A model generated the notes under the pieces. The model did not search any database. It had not been told where the DNA came from and worked only from the letters and a program-made list of their open reading frames with translations. From [Clostridium] citroniae WAL-17108 (lineage in GTDB: Bacteria > Bacillota > Clostridia > Lachnospirales > Lachnospiraceae), in the NCBI RefSeq assembly GCF_000233455.1, contig NZ_JH376425.1, positions 62,001 through 126,000 of the forward strand: a DNA stretch of 64,000 nucleotides, written 5' to 3'. A program made the translations under genes and the position numbers. This document shows positions 15,964-25,419 of the stretch, in pieces; position 1 is the first letter of the stretch; each line of letters opens with the position of its first letter.

Positions 15964-17517
15964 ATGAGTACGGAAACATTGATACAAGCAGGAGCATTTT
16001 CACAGATAAAGGCACACCCCCAAAGGGCGTCCGCTCTGGCTTTTGGCGCTCCTTCTGCCGGGAGACAGGGGAAATCAGGGTTAGATGGCGGTTTTGCAGA
16101 AGTATTTACCAGGAATTTAAAAGATAGCAGCTTGTCCCAAACCTACGGGAACAAAGCGGATGCAAGCCATGAAGGAAACGGCCCGGAGAACACAGGCAAG
16201 ACAGGAACAAAGGGCAGGGGGATCCGGAAAGGTGAGGATGCCAAAAAAAGCGGAGATGCGGGAAACGGCAGAACTGCCGGAGGAGACAGCCATGGTGTAA
16301 AAGACCGGGATGCGGGAAACGGCAGAGAGGTAGGAAAAGACAGAGAAGTAGGAAAAGACCAAGATGGGGGAAAGGGCATAGATGCCGGAACAGATGAAGG
16401 TACCGGAAAAGACGGGACCCCCAAAGGTGAAGACAGCAGCCTGACACCGGAGGAGGCAATGAGCCTTCAGGCCATGATGGCGTTTCCACAGATTCCGCCG
16501 GAACAGATGCAGATAACAGATATGGCCGGGATCCGGTCCGCAGGCATAGGGACAGAAACGGTGCTGCAGCCGGGGAAACATGGAACTATGGATATTGGAA
16601 CCGGATATTGGACACAGGCTTTGAAGCAGGATGCAGGGCAGGTTCAGGAACTGGCAGGAGGCGGTTTATCCTGCACGGAACAGGCATTGGTACAGGAAGC
16701 AGCCCAAAAGGCAACCGGAATGGACAGGCAGACAGGTCCTGATCCGGCAGGGACTCTGGGGAGGACGGCTGATCCAGGTAGGGAAAGTTTTGGTCAGATA
16801 CTGTCAGTTCAGGGTAATGAACAGGAAACCGCGGGTAAGGAAAATGAGGATACGGGTTCCCGGATGCAGGACAGGCAGGATTTGTGGAAAGCCGTCAGTC
16901 CCAAACAGGATGAAACAGCAGGCGGGACGCCGGAGGATGTGAACCATGTCCTGGAGGAACTGAAGCGCAGTGCGGATGCCAGTGGAATGGATCTTAACGG
17001 AAGGATGGCATTTGACCGGCTGAATGGAAATTTAAAGCCGGAGGAGCCCGCGGGGGATGTACACACACCGGCACCGGTGCTGGAACAGTTTAAAACCGGT
17101 CTGGAGCGGGGCGTCAGGGAAGGACTGAGGGAGCTTACCGTTCACTTAAAACCCGAAGGACTGGGGGATATGGTGATTCACCTGGCAAATGCCGGAGATA
17201 AGCTGACGGTCCGCATCGGTGTCACAAATCCTGAGACTGAGAAACTGGTCACCAGCCAGATGGAGAGTTTGAAGGATATGTTAAGGCCGCTGAACGCACA
17301 GGTCCAGGAGGTGTACCGGGACAGCCGGGGAACCATGGATTTCTCCGGGTTTAACCAGCAGATGCAGGAGCATCCCGGACAGCAGGCTCATGCAGGCCAT
17401 AACCGTTACCGGATATCCGGCAATGAGGAATATGGAGCGCCGGATGAGGATCTCCTCATGGAAGCAGAGCGCATGATGGCGGAAAGCCGCATAAGCAGAC
17501 TCTATGCCTATGTATAA
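15964..17517 (+). CDS. fliK: Flagellar hook-length control protein FliK
   Basis: FliK measures hook length and switches export specificity through FlhB. The start at 15964 follows GGAGGTGAG; the in-frame ATG at 15943 lacks such a site. The N-terminal two thirds are disordered and low in complexity, with Gly-Lys-Asp units repeated around residues 90-155 (GREVGKDREVGKD). The C-terminal domain at about residues 380-470 has the FliK signature LTVHLKPEGLGDMVIHLANA. The length of 517 is on the long side but this family varies widely. It lies between fliJ and flgD as expected. Confidence 0.9.
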   Translation: MSTETLIQAGAFSQIKAHPQRASALAFGAPSAGRQGKSGLDGGFAEVFTRNLKDSSLSQTYGNKADASHEGNGPENTGKTGTKGRGIRKGEDAKKSGDAGNGRTAGGDSHGVKDRDAGNGREVGKDREVGKDQDGGKGIDAGTDEGTGKDGTPKGEDSSLTPEEAMSLQAMMAFPQIPPEQMQITDMAGIRSAGIGTETVLQPGKHGTMDIGTGYWTQALKQDAGQVQELAGGGLSCTEQALVQEAAQKATGMDRQTGPDPAGTLGRTADPGRESFGQILSVQGNEQETAGKENEDTGSRMQDRQDLWKAVSPKQDETAGGTPEDVNHVLEELKRSADASGMDLNGRMAFDRLNGNLKPEEPAGDVHTPAPVLEQFKTGLERGVREGLRELTVHLKPEGLGDMVIHLANAGDKLTVRIGVTNPETEKLVTSQMESLKDMLRPLNAQVQEVYRDSRGTMDFSGFNQQMQEHPGQQAHAGHNRYRISGNEEYGAPDEDLLMEAERMMAESRISRLYAYV

Positions 17518-17543
17518 AGGCATGGGAGGGAAAGGAAAAAAGA

Positions 17544-18104
17544 ATGCCAGTACAAATGCCAAATGCCACCTCGCCCTATACTGCGGCAGAGCCTGCAGGT
17601 ACGGACAATCATACCAGTGACACTTCACAGACAGAGGGCACATCAGGTTCCGGCAGCGTGATAGACGCCGTATTCGGAGACGGGTCGGACAAAAAGGTTA
17701 CAATGGAGGATTTCCTCACCTTGATGGTAGCCCAGCTGAAGAATCAGGACTTCATGAATCCGGTGGATGATACCCAGTATGTGACACAGCTGGCGCAGAT
17801 CAGTACCATGCAGCAGATGGAGGAAATGTCTTACAATGCAAAGAGCACCTATGTGGCCTCCCTGGTGGGCAAATATGTAGCGGCCGCCAAGTTTACGGTA
17901 TCAGGTGAGCTTAAGAAAACAGAGGGGATCGTGGATAAGATATCACTTCTGGATGAGAAGTTCGTGATCTACGTTAATGGAGAGTCATACAACATGGACG
18001 AGATCATGGAGATCAAAACCGAGCCGGCCAATAATCCGGATGACAGCGGGAATAAGAAGCCCGGTGAAGACAAGAATCCGGAGGAGGGCAGCGGCAAGGC
18101 GTAA
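17544..18104 (+). CDS. flgD: Flagellar hook-capping protein FlgD
   Basis: FlgD forms the temporary scaffold at the tip of the growing hook. The core motif at about residues 50-95 is characteristic: FLTLMVAQLKNQDFMNPVDD followed by TQLAQISTMQQMEEM. At 186 residues it is short and lacks the C-terminal FLGD/Tudor domains of the E. coli protein, as in many Firmicutes. The last 30 residues are an acidic, Lys/Pro-rich tail. The ORF sits 26 bp after fliK. Confidence 0.93.
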   Translation: MPVQMPNATSPYTAAEPAGTDNHTSDTSQTEGTSGSGSVIDAVFGDGSDKKVTMEDFLTLMVAQLKNQDFMNPVDDTQYVTQLAQISTMQQMEEMSYNAKSTYVASLVGKYVAAAKFTVSGELKKTEGIVDKISLLDEKFVIYVNGESYNMDEIMEIKTEPANNPDDSGNKKPGEDKNPEEGSGKA

Positions 18105-18154
18105 TGTATGTACAGAACTGACAGTAACCGCATCAGGGCACAGGAGGATGAACA

Positions 18155-18553
18155 ATGGATTCAATGATATACAATAAAATGCTTCATACCCCCATATACA
18201 CGGGGACTCCAGGTGAGCCGCCGGCAAACAGGCCCCGGGAATCGGCAGGCAGCGACAATGCCTTTAAGGAACTGCTGGAGCAGAAGATCAGGGAGGAAAG
18301 CCAGGTGTCCTTTTCAAAGCATGCCATAGAGCGTGTGGTGGAACGGGGAGTGGATGTATCCTCTGAAAAGATTGAGCGCCTTAATGAAGGGATCCGCATG
18401 GCGGAGGAAAAGGGTTTAAAGGAGCCGCTGATCCTTTTGGGATCCACAGCATTTGTTGTAAATGTAAAAAATAATAAAGTAGTTACAGTGGTAAATGAAG
18501 ACAGCCTGAAAGGCACGGTCTTCACCAATATTGACGGAACCGTTATGATATAG
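18155..18553 (+). CDS. Flagellar operon protein of the TIGR02530 type
   Basis: This is a 132-residue protein of the kind found between flgD and flgE in many Firmicute flagellar operons. The core segment from FSKHAIERVVERGVDVS through ERLNEGIRMAEEKG to FVVNVKNNKVVTVV is typical. No biochemical role is established to my knowledge; its place in the operon suggests a function in hook assembly. A good ribosome site (AGGAGG) precedes the ATG at 18155. The family is recognised from memory of the sequence pattern and position. Confidence 0.8.
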   Translation: MDSMIYNKMLHTPIYTGTPGEPPANRPRESAGSDNAFKELLEQKIREESQVSFSKHAIERVVERGVDVSSEKIERLNEGIRMAEEKGLKEPLILLGSTAFVVNVKNNKVVTVVNEDSLKGTVFTNIDGTVMI

Positions 18554-18624
18554 CCGGTCCTTTTGGAGGCTATCCTTACCCCGAATGACGGACGGGTAGG
18601 GCGGTTGGAAAAGGAGAACTGAAT

Positions 18625-20295
18625 ATGTTAAGATCATTATTTTCAGCAGTGTCGGGCATGCAGGCCCATCAGACCAAGCTGGATGTTATCGGCAATAATA
18701 TTGCCAATGTCAATACCTATGGCTTTAAATCAAGCCGCGCCCGCTTCCAGGATGTGTATTATCAGACATTACAGAGCGCTACCAGCGGCGACAACAACAG
18801 AGGCGGCACCAATGCCAGCCAGGTAGGCTATGGTGCGCAGCTGGCTGGCATAGACCTGAATATGGGCCGGTCGGCTCTGCAGTCCACGGGCAGGCCCATG
18901 GATGTGGCGATCACAGGAGAGGGATTTTTCCAGGTCATGGACTCTGACGGCAATATTTTTTATACCAGGGCAGGAAACCTGCAGCTGGATTACAAAAGCG
19001 GCAACCTGGTGGATGCCAACGGATATACGGTGCTGGGCGTGACCGGTGATCCATTGGGTAAGGCGGCTGGATCGGATAAGATCCATTTAAGCGTCCCATC
19101 CAAAAACAACGCGCAGTCCAGCAGTACACAGGAGATCAATGGGATCAAATATACAATTACGTCCCAGAATGCAACCGGAGATGCCAATGTGTCCATCACA
19201 TTTAAGCTGGATGACACGCTTCCGGACGGCGCTGATGTGGTCGTAAAGTCAGACGAGTTTAATACTTCAAGTATCACGGTCAGGGTCAGCAACAGGGCCA
19301 GCTTTGACAGCTTATCTCAGTTTAATGAACAGATGAACAATGCCATTACCAGAACAAACAACGGAAAGCCGCACCCGGCAGGAAACTTTACCATAACAGC
19401 GGTTCCGGCGCGTAATGGAGCTTTTACCGGCGAAGAACTGCTGGGTGAGAATTTTGGAATCAAGCCAGGTGTCCAGACCTTTGACCCTGTCTATAAGGAT
19501 ACCGGTATTTTTGGAGGGATCAAGCCGTCTGCAACCAGTACGGAACCCATGTTTACGGCATCGGGCGATGTGAGCTATGAGGCGGTGTTTGTGCCTGCAA
19601 AGGGAAGTAACCCGGCGGCATGGCAGATAACCGCAACCGTGTCAGACGGCACGACCACCAGAAAGTTCCAGGGATCCATCAATGAAAACAGCACTTCGGC
19701 CAACAGCATATGGCTGAAGGAGGTAGGTACGCCGCCGGATGGTGAGGCAGGACAGTATATTGAGGTGACTCATCCCGGGTATACGGCAATCAATGATTAT
19801 TTTGACAAGCATACGGATGCCGATGATAAAGAGGTTAAGAACGCAGCTACCATTACCGAAGCCGCCAACTCCCGAGACCTGGGTCTTGGCAGCAAGGCAT
19901 TTTCCCTGACCTCAGGCAGCGAGGGCGGAACCGTGTCCCTGGCTGATGCCGGTGTGACTATCCTGGCCAACGGTATCATTGAGGCCAACCATCCCAACCT
20001 TGGAAAGATCCAGATCGGTCGTATCGACCTGGTGACCTTTGACAACCCGTACGGACTGGAGGGCGTGGGCAATTCTTACTTTAAGCAGACAGGCAACTCC
20101 GGTGAGGCCAAGGCATGCAAGGCGGGGGAAGACGGAACCGGCGCGCTCAAGACCTCATCCCTGGAAATGTCCAATGTGGATATATCCACGGAATTTGCAG
20201 ATATGATCGTTACACAGAGAGGGTTCCAGGCCAACTCCAGGATCATTACGGTGTCGGATTCCATTTTGGAAGAGCTGGTTAACCTGAAACGATAA
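18625..20295 (+). CDS. flgE: Flagellar hook protein FlgE
   Basis: FlgE is the subunit of the universal-joint hook. The N-terminus MLRSLFSAVSGMQAHQTKLD, followed by VIGNNIANVNTYGFK, is the rod/hook signature. The C-terminus TEFADMIVTQRGFQANSR is the matching coiled-coil helix. The 556 residues exceed the 400-residue E. coli protein because of large surface-domain inserts between about residues 150 and 430. The ATG at 18625 follows AAGGAGAA. It is flanked by the TIGR02530 protein and flbD as in Bacillus. Confidence 0.96.
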   Translation: MLRSLFSAVSGMQAHQTKLDVIGNNIANVNTYGFKSSRARFQDVYYQTLQSATSGDNNRGGTNASQVGYGAQLAGIDLNMGRSALQSTGRPMDVAITGEGFFQVMDSDGNIFYTRAGNLQLDYKSGNLVDANGYTVLGVTGDPLGKAAGSDKIHLSVPSKNNAQSSSTQEINGIKYTITSQNATGDANVSITFKLDDTLPDGADVVVKSDEFNTSSITVRVSNRASFDSLSQFNEQMNNAITRTNNGKPHPAGNFTITAVPARNGAFTGEELLGENFGIKPGVQTFDPVYKDTGIFGGIKPSATSTEPMFTASGDVSYEAVFVPAKGSNPAAWQITATVSDGTTTRKFQGSINENSTSANSIWLKEVGTPPDGEAGQYIEVTHPGYTAINDYFDKHTDADDKEVKNAATITEAANSRDLGLGSKAFSLTSGSEGGTVSLADAGVTILANGIIEANHPNLGKIQIGRIDLVTFDNPYGLEGVGNSYFKQTGNSGEAKACKAGEDGTGALKTSSLEMSNVDISTEFADMIVTQRGFQANSRIITVSDSILEELVNLKR

Positions 20296-20315
20296 GCAGA
20301 TGAGAGGGCGGTATC

Positions 20316-20522
20316 ATGATCCTGTTAAAAAAACTGAACGGTGAGGAGTTTATATTAAACTGCGACCTGATCGAGACCATTATGGAGAATCCTGATACCA
20401 CCATCCTCCTGACCAATGGTAAGCACCTGATTGTGAGGGAATCCAAGGAAGAAGTAGTGGACAAGGTGGTGGAATTCCGCAGGGAGGCCTTTAGAGGCAT
20501 CTTGGATCAGATTAAGGGCTGA
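20316..20522 (+). CDS. flbD: FlbD/SwrD family flagellar protein
   Basis: This is a 68-residue protein typical of the position just after flgE in Firmicutes. The pattern I-x-L-x-K-L-N-G-x-E-F-x-L-N (ILLKKLNGEEFILNCDLIET) and TNGKHLIVRE identify the family. The Bacillus subtilis homolog SwrD increases motor power and so swarming. It directly precedes motA, and its stop codon overlaps the longest possible motA frame, which agrees with a stator-related role. Confidence 0.88.
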   Translation: MILLKKLNGEEFILNCDLIETIMENPDTTILLTNGKHLIVRESKEEVVDKVVEFRREAFRGILDQIKG

Positions 20523-20560
20523 TGGTACGGCAGAATAGTTTAGGAAAAGGATGTATTGTT

Positions 20561-21427
20561 ATGGATATCTTGTCAATTCTGGGTTTTATTTTAGCAGTGG
20601 GGCTTGTGGGATTCGGTATGACCTTTGACCAGGAGGCCATGAAGCTGGTGTTTACCAACCTGAAAGCATTTGTTGACATACCAAGTATTGCCATTACCGT
20701 GGGGGGAACCATCGGCGTTATGATGATATCCTTTCCGGCAGGTGCGTTTAAAAAGATCGGGAGCCACCTAAAGATCATTGTGAGGCCTTATCAGTTTGAT
20801 CCGGCCCAGTCCGTGGCTCAGATCGTGGGCCTTGCAACCGAGGCCCGCATGAAGGGGCTTTTGTCCCTGGAGGACAAGCTGAGTGAAATTGACGAGCCGT
20901 TTTTACATAACAGCCTGATGCTGGTGGTGGACTCCGTGGATTCGGAAAAGGTGCGCAAGGCCATGGAGACAGAGCTGGAACAGCTGGACGAGCGTCATGC
21001 CCTGGACCGCCGCTTTTATGAAAAGGCAGCCAGCTATGCTCCTGCCTTTGGAATGATCGGAACTTTGGTAGGCCTGATCCTGATGCTGGGCAACATGGCT
21101 GATGTGGACGCCCTTGCAAAGGGCATGGCCGTGGCGCTGATCACCACGCTGTACGGATCGCTGCTGGCCAACATTGTGTGCCTTCCCATGGCGAGCAAGC
21201 TGAAGGCCAGGCATGATGAAGAGTTTCTGTGCAAGCAGCTGGTGATGGAGGGGGTTCTGGCCATACAGGAGGGGGAAAATCCCAAGTTTATAGAAGAGAA
21301 GCTGTTTAAACTTCTTCCCGCCAGCTACAAGCGGTCCGGGGAAAACAAAGAGGAAAAGAACAAAGAGGAAAAGAAAAAAGCGGTCAGAAAGAAACGCAGA
21401 AGAAATACCAAAGAGATTGAGGAATAA
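20561..21427 (+). CDS. motA: Flagellar stator protein MotA
   Basis: MotA is the ion-channel stator subunit that pushes on FliG. The start at 20561 (MDILSILGFILAV) follows AGGAAAAGG and places the first helix at the N-terminus; an in-frame ATG at 20522 would add 13 unneeded residues. Four hydrophobic helices are visible (about residues 3-22, 36-54, 150-170 and 180-205), with ASYAPAFGMIGTLVGLILML as the conserved third. The last 25 residues are a Lys/Glu/Arg-rich tail. Its partner motB is not adjacent but 24 kb downstream at 45753, which is unusual. Confidence 0.93.
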   Translation: MDILSILGFILAVGLVGFGMTFDQEAMKLVFTNLKAFVDIPSIAITVGGTIGVMMISFPAGAFKKIGSHLKIIVRPYQFDPAQSVAQIVGLATEARMKGLLSLEDKLSEIDEPFLHNSLMLVVDSVDSEKVRKAMETELEQLDERHALDRRFYEKAASYAPAFGMIGTLVGLILMLGNMADVDALAKGMAVALITTLYGSLLANIVCLPMASKLKARHDEEFLCKQLVMEGVLAIQEGENPKFIEEKLFKLLPASYKRSGENKEEKNKEEKKKAVRKKRRRNTKEIEE

Positions 21428-21442
21428 AAAGGAGCTTAAACC

Positions 21443-22561
21443 ATGGCAAAGGAACAGGGAAGCCGGAATGTCAGCGAAGTGACGGACCGGCAGATGATGG
21501 AGGAACTCATCAGAATACATGCGCAGGCGGCGGGAGAATCCATCTCGTCCATTCTGCGGGCCAATATTGAGATAGGGGAACCAGAGCTACAGGAAATAAC
21601 GGTCAGGGAAGTGGAGTACAGCATCCTGGAACCGGCTGTCTTTGTAAAGACCTGCCTTACGTCACAGGTGGCGGGCAGTCTGGTCCTGATCCTCCGGCAG
21701 AGGGATATGCAGGTATTCCTGAATGAACTGATGGGCGTGGACGACCTTCCCGACCCTGACTTTGTGTTTGATGATGTGGCCATGAGCGCGGCAGGGGAGC
21801 TGATGAACCAGATGGGCCACGCATCGGCGGCAGCCATGGCGCAGTTCCTGGGCGATACCATGGATTTTGCAGACTGCCAGCTGACGCTGTCGGACGGCCG
21901 CCAGAGCCTGGCTTCGGTTATGGGAGAGGCGGAGGATTCCGGGGTGTTGGCAGTGACCTACCGCATGAAGATAAAGGACATGGTGGAGTCGGAGTTCATT
22001 GAGTGCATATCGGCCAACGCCATGGACAGCCTGTACCAGGAGATCCAGGCCAGGAAAGAAGCGGAGACCAGGGCAAAGCAGGAGGAAGAGGAAGCCGCAA
22101 GGCAGGCCGCCCTGCTTGAGCAAAGCTCGATTGTGGGCAAGGGAGCATTGCCAGATGCAGACCAGGCCGAGGGCAAAGATGATGAGGCCGGAGAACTTGC
22201 GAACGCCGGAGGCAGAAGGACTGGGGCCGGACCCCGGAGGAGCGGGCCGGGAGCCGGACAGCCCGGCGCAGCCGGTATCCTGCACAGAAACCAGACCATA
22301 AGCGGCAACCTGGGACTGATCATGGATGTGCCCCTTAACGTGTCAGTAGAGATCGGCAAGACAAAACGGCGGCTGAAGGATGTGCTGAATTTCAACAACG
22401 GAACTGTGGTGGAGCTTGACAAACAGGCGGATGCGCCGGTGGACATCATTGTCAACGGACAGCTTATCGCGAGGGGCGAGGTTGTGGTGATCGATGATAA
22501 CTTCGGAGTGCGCATCACTGAAATAGTAAATACACGAAGCATTATTGGAAATGGTGAATAA
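21443..22561 (+). CDS. fliY: Flagellar motor switch protein FliY (CheC-like plus FliN domain), copy 1
   Basis: This is a switch-complex protein of the Firmicute FliY type. The N-terminal half (about residues 1-200) is a CheC/FliY-like domain. The C-terminal about 80 residues form the FliN/SpoA domain (LNVSVEIGKTKRRLKDVLNF, IVNGQLIARGEVVVIDDNFG). The linker at about 205-280 is low in complexity. One CheY-P phosphatase-type site, S-x3-E-x2-N (SAAGELMN), is retained. The first site seen in Bacillus FliY is not, nor is the N-terminal EIDALL-type CheY-binding peptide. A second FliY-like gene lies at 47485. It sits between motA and flhA. Confidence 0.88.
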   Translation: MAKEQGSRNVSEVTDRQMMEELIRIHAQAAGESISSILRANIEIGEPELQEITVREVEYSILEPAVFVKTCLTSQVAGSLVLILRQRDMQVFLNELMGVDDLPDPDFVFDDVAMSAAGELMNQMGHASAAAMAQFLGDTMDFADCQLTLSDGRQSLASVMGEAEDSGVLAVTYRMKIKDMVESEFIECISANAMDSLYQEIQARKEAETRAKQEEEEAARQAALLEQSSIVGKGALPDADQAEGKDDEAGELANAGGRRTGAGPRRSGPGAGQPGAAGILHRNQTISGNLGLIMDVPLNVSVEIGKTKRRLKDVLNFNNGTVVELDKQADAPVDIIVNGQLIARGEVVVIDDNFGVRITEIVNTRSIIGNGE

Positions 22562-22563
22562 AG

Positions 22564-24618
22564 TTGAAACGGTTTAATATCCTTGTAACAGCGGGGATCA
22601 TAGGGATCATTTTCCTGATCCTGATCCCCCTGCCCACACCCATACTGGACTTTTTATTTATACTGAATATATCGCTGTCCCTGCTGATCCTTGTGATGAC
22701 CATGTACATCAGGGAGACACTGGAATTTTCCGTGTTTCCGTCCCTGCTTTTAATCACGACTTTATTCAGGCTGGGGCTTAATATTTCATCCACAAGAAAG
22801 ATCCTGTTTGATAACGGCTACGCGGGACAGGTGGTCAAGACCTTCGGACAGTTTGTGATCCGGGGAAATGCTGTCATTGGTTTTATCATTTTCCTGATCA
22901 TTGTGCTGGTTCAGTTCATAGTAATCACAAAGGGTTCGGAGCGTGTGGCGGAGGTTGCCGCAAGGTTTACCCTGGATGCCATGCCGGGAAAGCAGATGGC
23001 CATTGACGCGGATCTTAACAGCGGCCTGATTGATGAGCAGCAGGCAAAGGAACGGCGTTCCAAGATACAGAGGGAAGCGGATTTCTTCGGTTCCATGGAC
23101 GGAGCGACCAAGTTTGTAAAGGGAGATGCCATTATCTCCATTATTATCACATTTATCAACTTTGTGGGCGGCCTGATCGTGGGCATCATGAACAGTCAGG
23201 GCACCATACAGGATATCATGCAGATCTATACCACCTCCACCATCGGAGACGGCCTGGTATCCCAGATACCGGCCCTGCTCATATCCGTTGCAACCGGTAT
23301 GATTGTGACCCGTTCCGCATCTGAGAACAGCCTGAGCGAGGATCTCACCAGTCAGTTCCTGGCGCAGCCCAGAGTACTGATGACAGCGGGCGCCGCGGCT
23401 GCGTGCCTGTGCCTGATCCCGGGATTTCCGGTGTTACAGATCCTCATCATATCGTCCGGTTTAACAGGCGGAGGATATCTCCTGTACAAGCGCCAGCAGA
23501 GCATTGCGGCTGAGACCGTACAGGAATTTGTGGAGACGGAAGTCACCAGCGAAGCGTCTTATTATAAGAATATTGAAAATGTCTACGGTCTTTTGAATGT
23601 AGAACAGATTGAAATGGAATTCGGCTACAGCCTGATTCCGCTGGCGGATGAGAGCAACGGCGGCAATTTTATCGACCGCGTGGTTATGTTCCGCAAGCAG
23701 ATGGCGCTGGACATGGGATTTGTGATTCCGTCCGTGCGCATTAAGGACAGCGGGCAGCTCAATCCTAACCAGTACAGCATCCTCTTAAAAGGGGAGGAGG
23801 TAGCCAGGGGAGATATCCTGATGGACCACTACCTGGCGCTGCCGCCCGGCACGGATGCGGATGATGTTCCGGGAATCGACACCATTGACCCGGCGTTCCA
23901 TATACCGGCCAAATGGATCGGCGAGGACCGCAGGATCCAGGCCGAGCTGGCAGGATACACGCTCATCGATCCCACCTCGGTGGTGATCACCCACCTGTCC
24001 GAGGTGGTGAAGGAGCATTTGCATGAGCTTCTCAACCGCCAGGAGGTCAACAACCTGTTGGAGACACTGAAAAAGACAAACAGCAGTATTGTGGAGGATA
24101 CCATTCCTTCCGTTATCACGGTGGGAGGACTCCAGAAGGTTTTGGCAAACCTGTTGCGAGAGGGGATCCCGATCCGTGATATGGAAACGATTGTGGAGAC
24201 GCTGGGTGATTACGGGAGCCAGATCAAGGATACGGATATGCTCACCGAGTATGTGCGCCAGGCTCTGAAACGGACCATTTCCCGCCGCTTCTCAGAGGCG
24301 GGGCAGATGAAGGTGATCAGCCTGGACGACAAGATCGAGAACATGATCATGTCATCGGTGAAGAAGATGGATACCGGCTCCTATCTGGCGCTGGAACCAA
24401 CGGTGATCCAGAGCATCGTAAGCTCAGCCACGTCAGAGATCAACAAGATCAAGGATCTGGTCAACATACCGGTGGTTCTCACCTCGCCGGTGGTGCGGAT
24501 CTATTTTAAAAAGCTCATTGACCAGTTTTATCCCAATGTGGCGGTGGTATCCTTCAGCGAGATCGATAACAATATACAGATACAGGCTTTGGGAAGCATT
24601 TCCCTTGGCCAGAGGTGA
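22564..24618 (+). CDS. flhA: Flagellar export gate protein FlhA
   Basis: FlhA is the large export-gate protein whose cytoplasmic ring docks chaperone-substrate complexes. The 684-residue protein has about eight hydrophobic helices in residues 1-310. The FHIPEP-family signature VAEVAARFTLDAMPGKQMAI is followed by DADLNSG. A long cytoplasmic domain with SQIKDTDMLTEYVRQALKR completes it. The gene appears to begin with TTG at 22564, 2 bp after the fliY stop, since no ATG precedes the first helix. flhF and flhG, which usually follow flhA, are absent; sigma-28 follows directly. Confidence 0.95.
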   Translation: MKRFNILVTAGIIGIIFLILIPLPTPILDFLFILNISLSLLILVMTMYIRETLEFSVFPSLLLITTLFRLGLNISSTRKILFDNGYAGQVVKTFGQFVIRGNAVIGFIIFLIIVLVQFIVITKGSERVAEVAARFTLDAMPGKQMAIDADLNSGLIDEQQAKERRSKIQREADFFGSMDGATKFVKGDAIISIIITFINFVGGLIVGIMNSQGTIQDIMQIYTTSTIGDGLVSQIPALLISVATGMIVTRSASENSLSEDLTSQFLAQPRVLMTAGAAAACLCLIPGFPVLQILIISSGLTGGGYLLYKRQQSIAAETVQEFVETEVTSEASYYKNIENVYGLLNVEQIEMEFGYSLIPLADESNGGNFIDRVVMFRKQMALDMGFVIPSVRIKDSGQLNPNQYSILLKGEEVARGDILMDHYLALPPGTDADDVPGIDTIDPAFHIPAKWIGEDRRIQAELAGYTLIDPTSVVITHLSEVVKEHLHELLNRQEVNNLLETLKKTNSSIVEDTIPSVITVGGLQKVLANLLREGIPIRDMETIVETLGDYGSQIKDTDMLTEYVRQALKRTISRRFSEAGQMKVISLDDKIENMIMSSVKKMDTGSYLALEPTVIQSIVSSATSEINKIKDLVNIPVVLTSPVVRIYFKKLIDQFYPNVAVVSFSEIDNNIQIQALGSISLGQR

Positions 24619-24638
24619 CAGGACAGGGGTAACAGTTT

Positions 24639-25415
24639 ATGCAGATGGAACAGACAGACAGTGAGGATATGGCCCGGGCGCTGGCATCCTATAAAAAGAC
24701 CGGCAGCCAGGAGCTTAGAAACCAGCTGGTTGTACACTACCTCCCCATTGTACGTTCCGCGGCCGTGCAGCTGCGCGCCATGGCAGGAAGCTTTCTGGAG
24801 CAGGAGGACCTGGCGGACCAGGGCGTGCTGGCATTGATGGAATGCCTGGACCGGTACGATCCTGACCGGGGCGCCAGATTTGAAACTTACGCGTTTATGC
24901 GGGTGAGAGGGTCCATGATCGACTACATACGCAGCCAGGACTGGGTGCCTCACCGGGCAAGAAATTTCCAGAAAAAGGTAGACCAGGCATTCTCCATACT
25001 GTCCCATGAAAAGATGGGGGAACCGGATGTAAAGGAAGTGGCAGGGTATCTGAACCTGCCCGTGGAAAAGGTGGAGGATCATATCAAATATATGAACCAT
25101 GCAGCGGTCCTCTCCTTTGAATCCGTGCTCCAGGATATGACGGCCGTATTTGCAAAGGGAGAGCTGGAAGCCGGGGACATGGACGGGAAGCCGGAGGAGA
25201 GCCTTTACTATAAGGAACTTATGGAAATGCTTACCGCCGCCATCAACGGGCTGGGAGAAAAGGAACGGCTTGTTATCACACTGTATTATTACGAAGAGTT
25301 AAAATATTCAGAGATCGCGGAGGTTATGGGCGTGGGGCAGTCACGTGTGTGCCAGATCCATACCAAAGCAATCGGGAAGCTAAAGAACTGTTTGGAAGGC
25401 TATATGAGAGGATAA
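24639..25415 (+). CDS. fliA: Flagellar sigma-28 factor FliA/SigD
   Basis: This is the RNA polymerase sigma factor for late flagellar genes. The 258-residue protein has region 2 (LADQGVLALMECLDRYDP, FETYAFMRVRGSMIDYIRSQ, VPHRAR), region 3 and region 4 (LVITLYYYEELKYSEIAEVM, SRVCQIHTKAIGKL), the FliA/WhiG layout. Two CGATAA-type promoters in the window (before the flagellin gene and before flgM) fit its known specificity. Its antagonist FlgM is encoded at 36520. Confidence 0.95.
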   Translation: MQMEQTDSEDMARALASYKKTGSQELRNQLVVHYLPIVRSAAVQLRAMAGSFLEQEDLADQGVLALMECLDRYDPDRGARFETYAFMRVRGSMIDYIRSQDWVPHRARNFQKKVDQAFSILSHEKMGEPDVKEVAGYLNLPVEKVEDHIKYMNHAAVLSFESVLQDMTAVFAKGELEAGDMDGKPEESLYYKELMEMLTAAINGLGEKERLVITLYYYEELKYSEIAEVMGVGQSRVCQIHTKAIGKLKNCLEGYMRG

Positions 25416-25419
25416 GGAT

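Noticed and set aside
20522..20560. Earlier in-frame ATG as the motA start
   Set aside because: It has no ribosome site and would put 13 polar residues before the first membrane helix. ATG 20561 follows AGGAAAAGG and fits known MotA N-termini.
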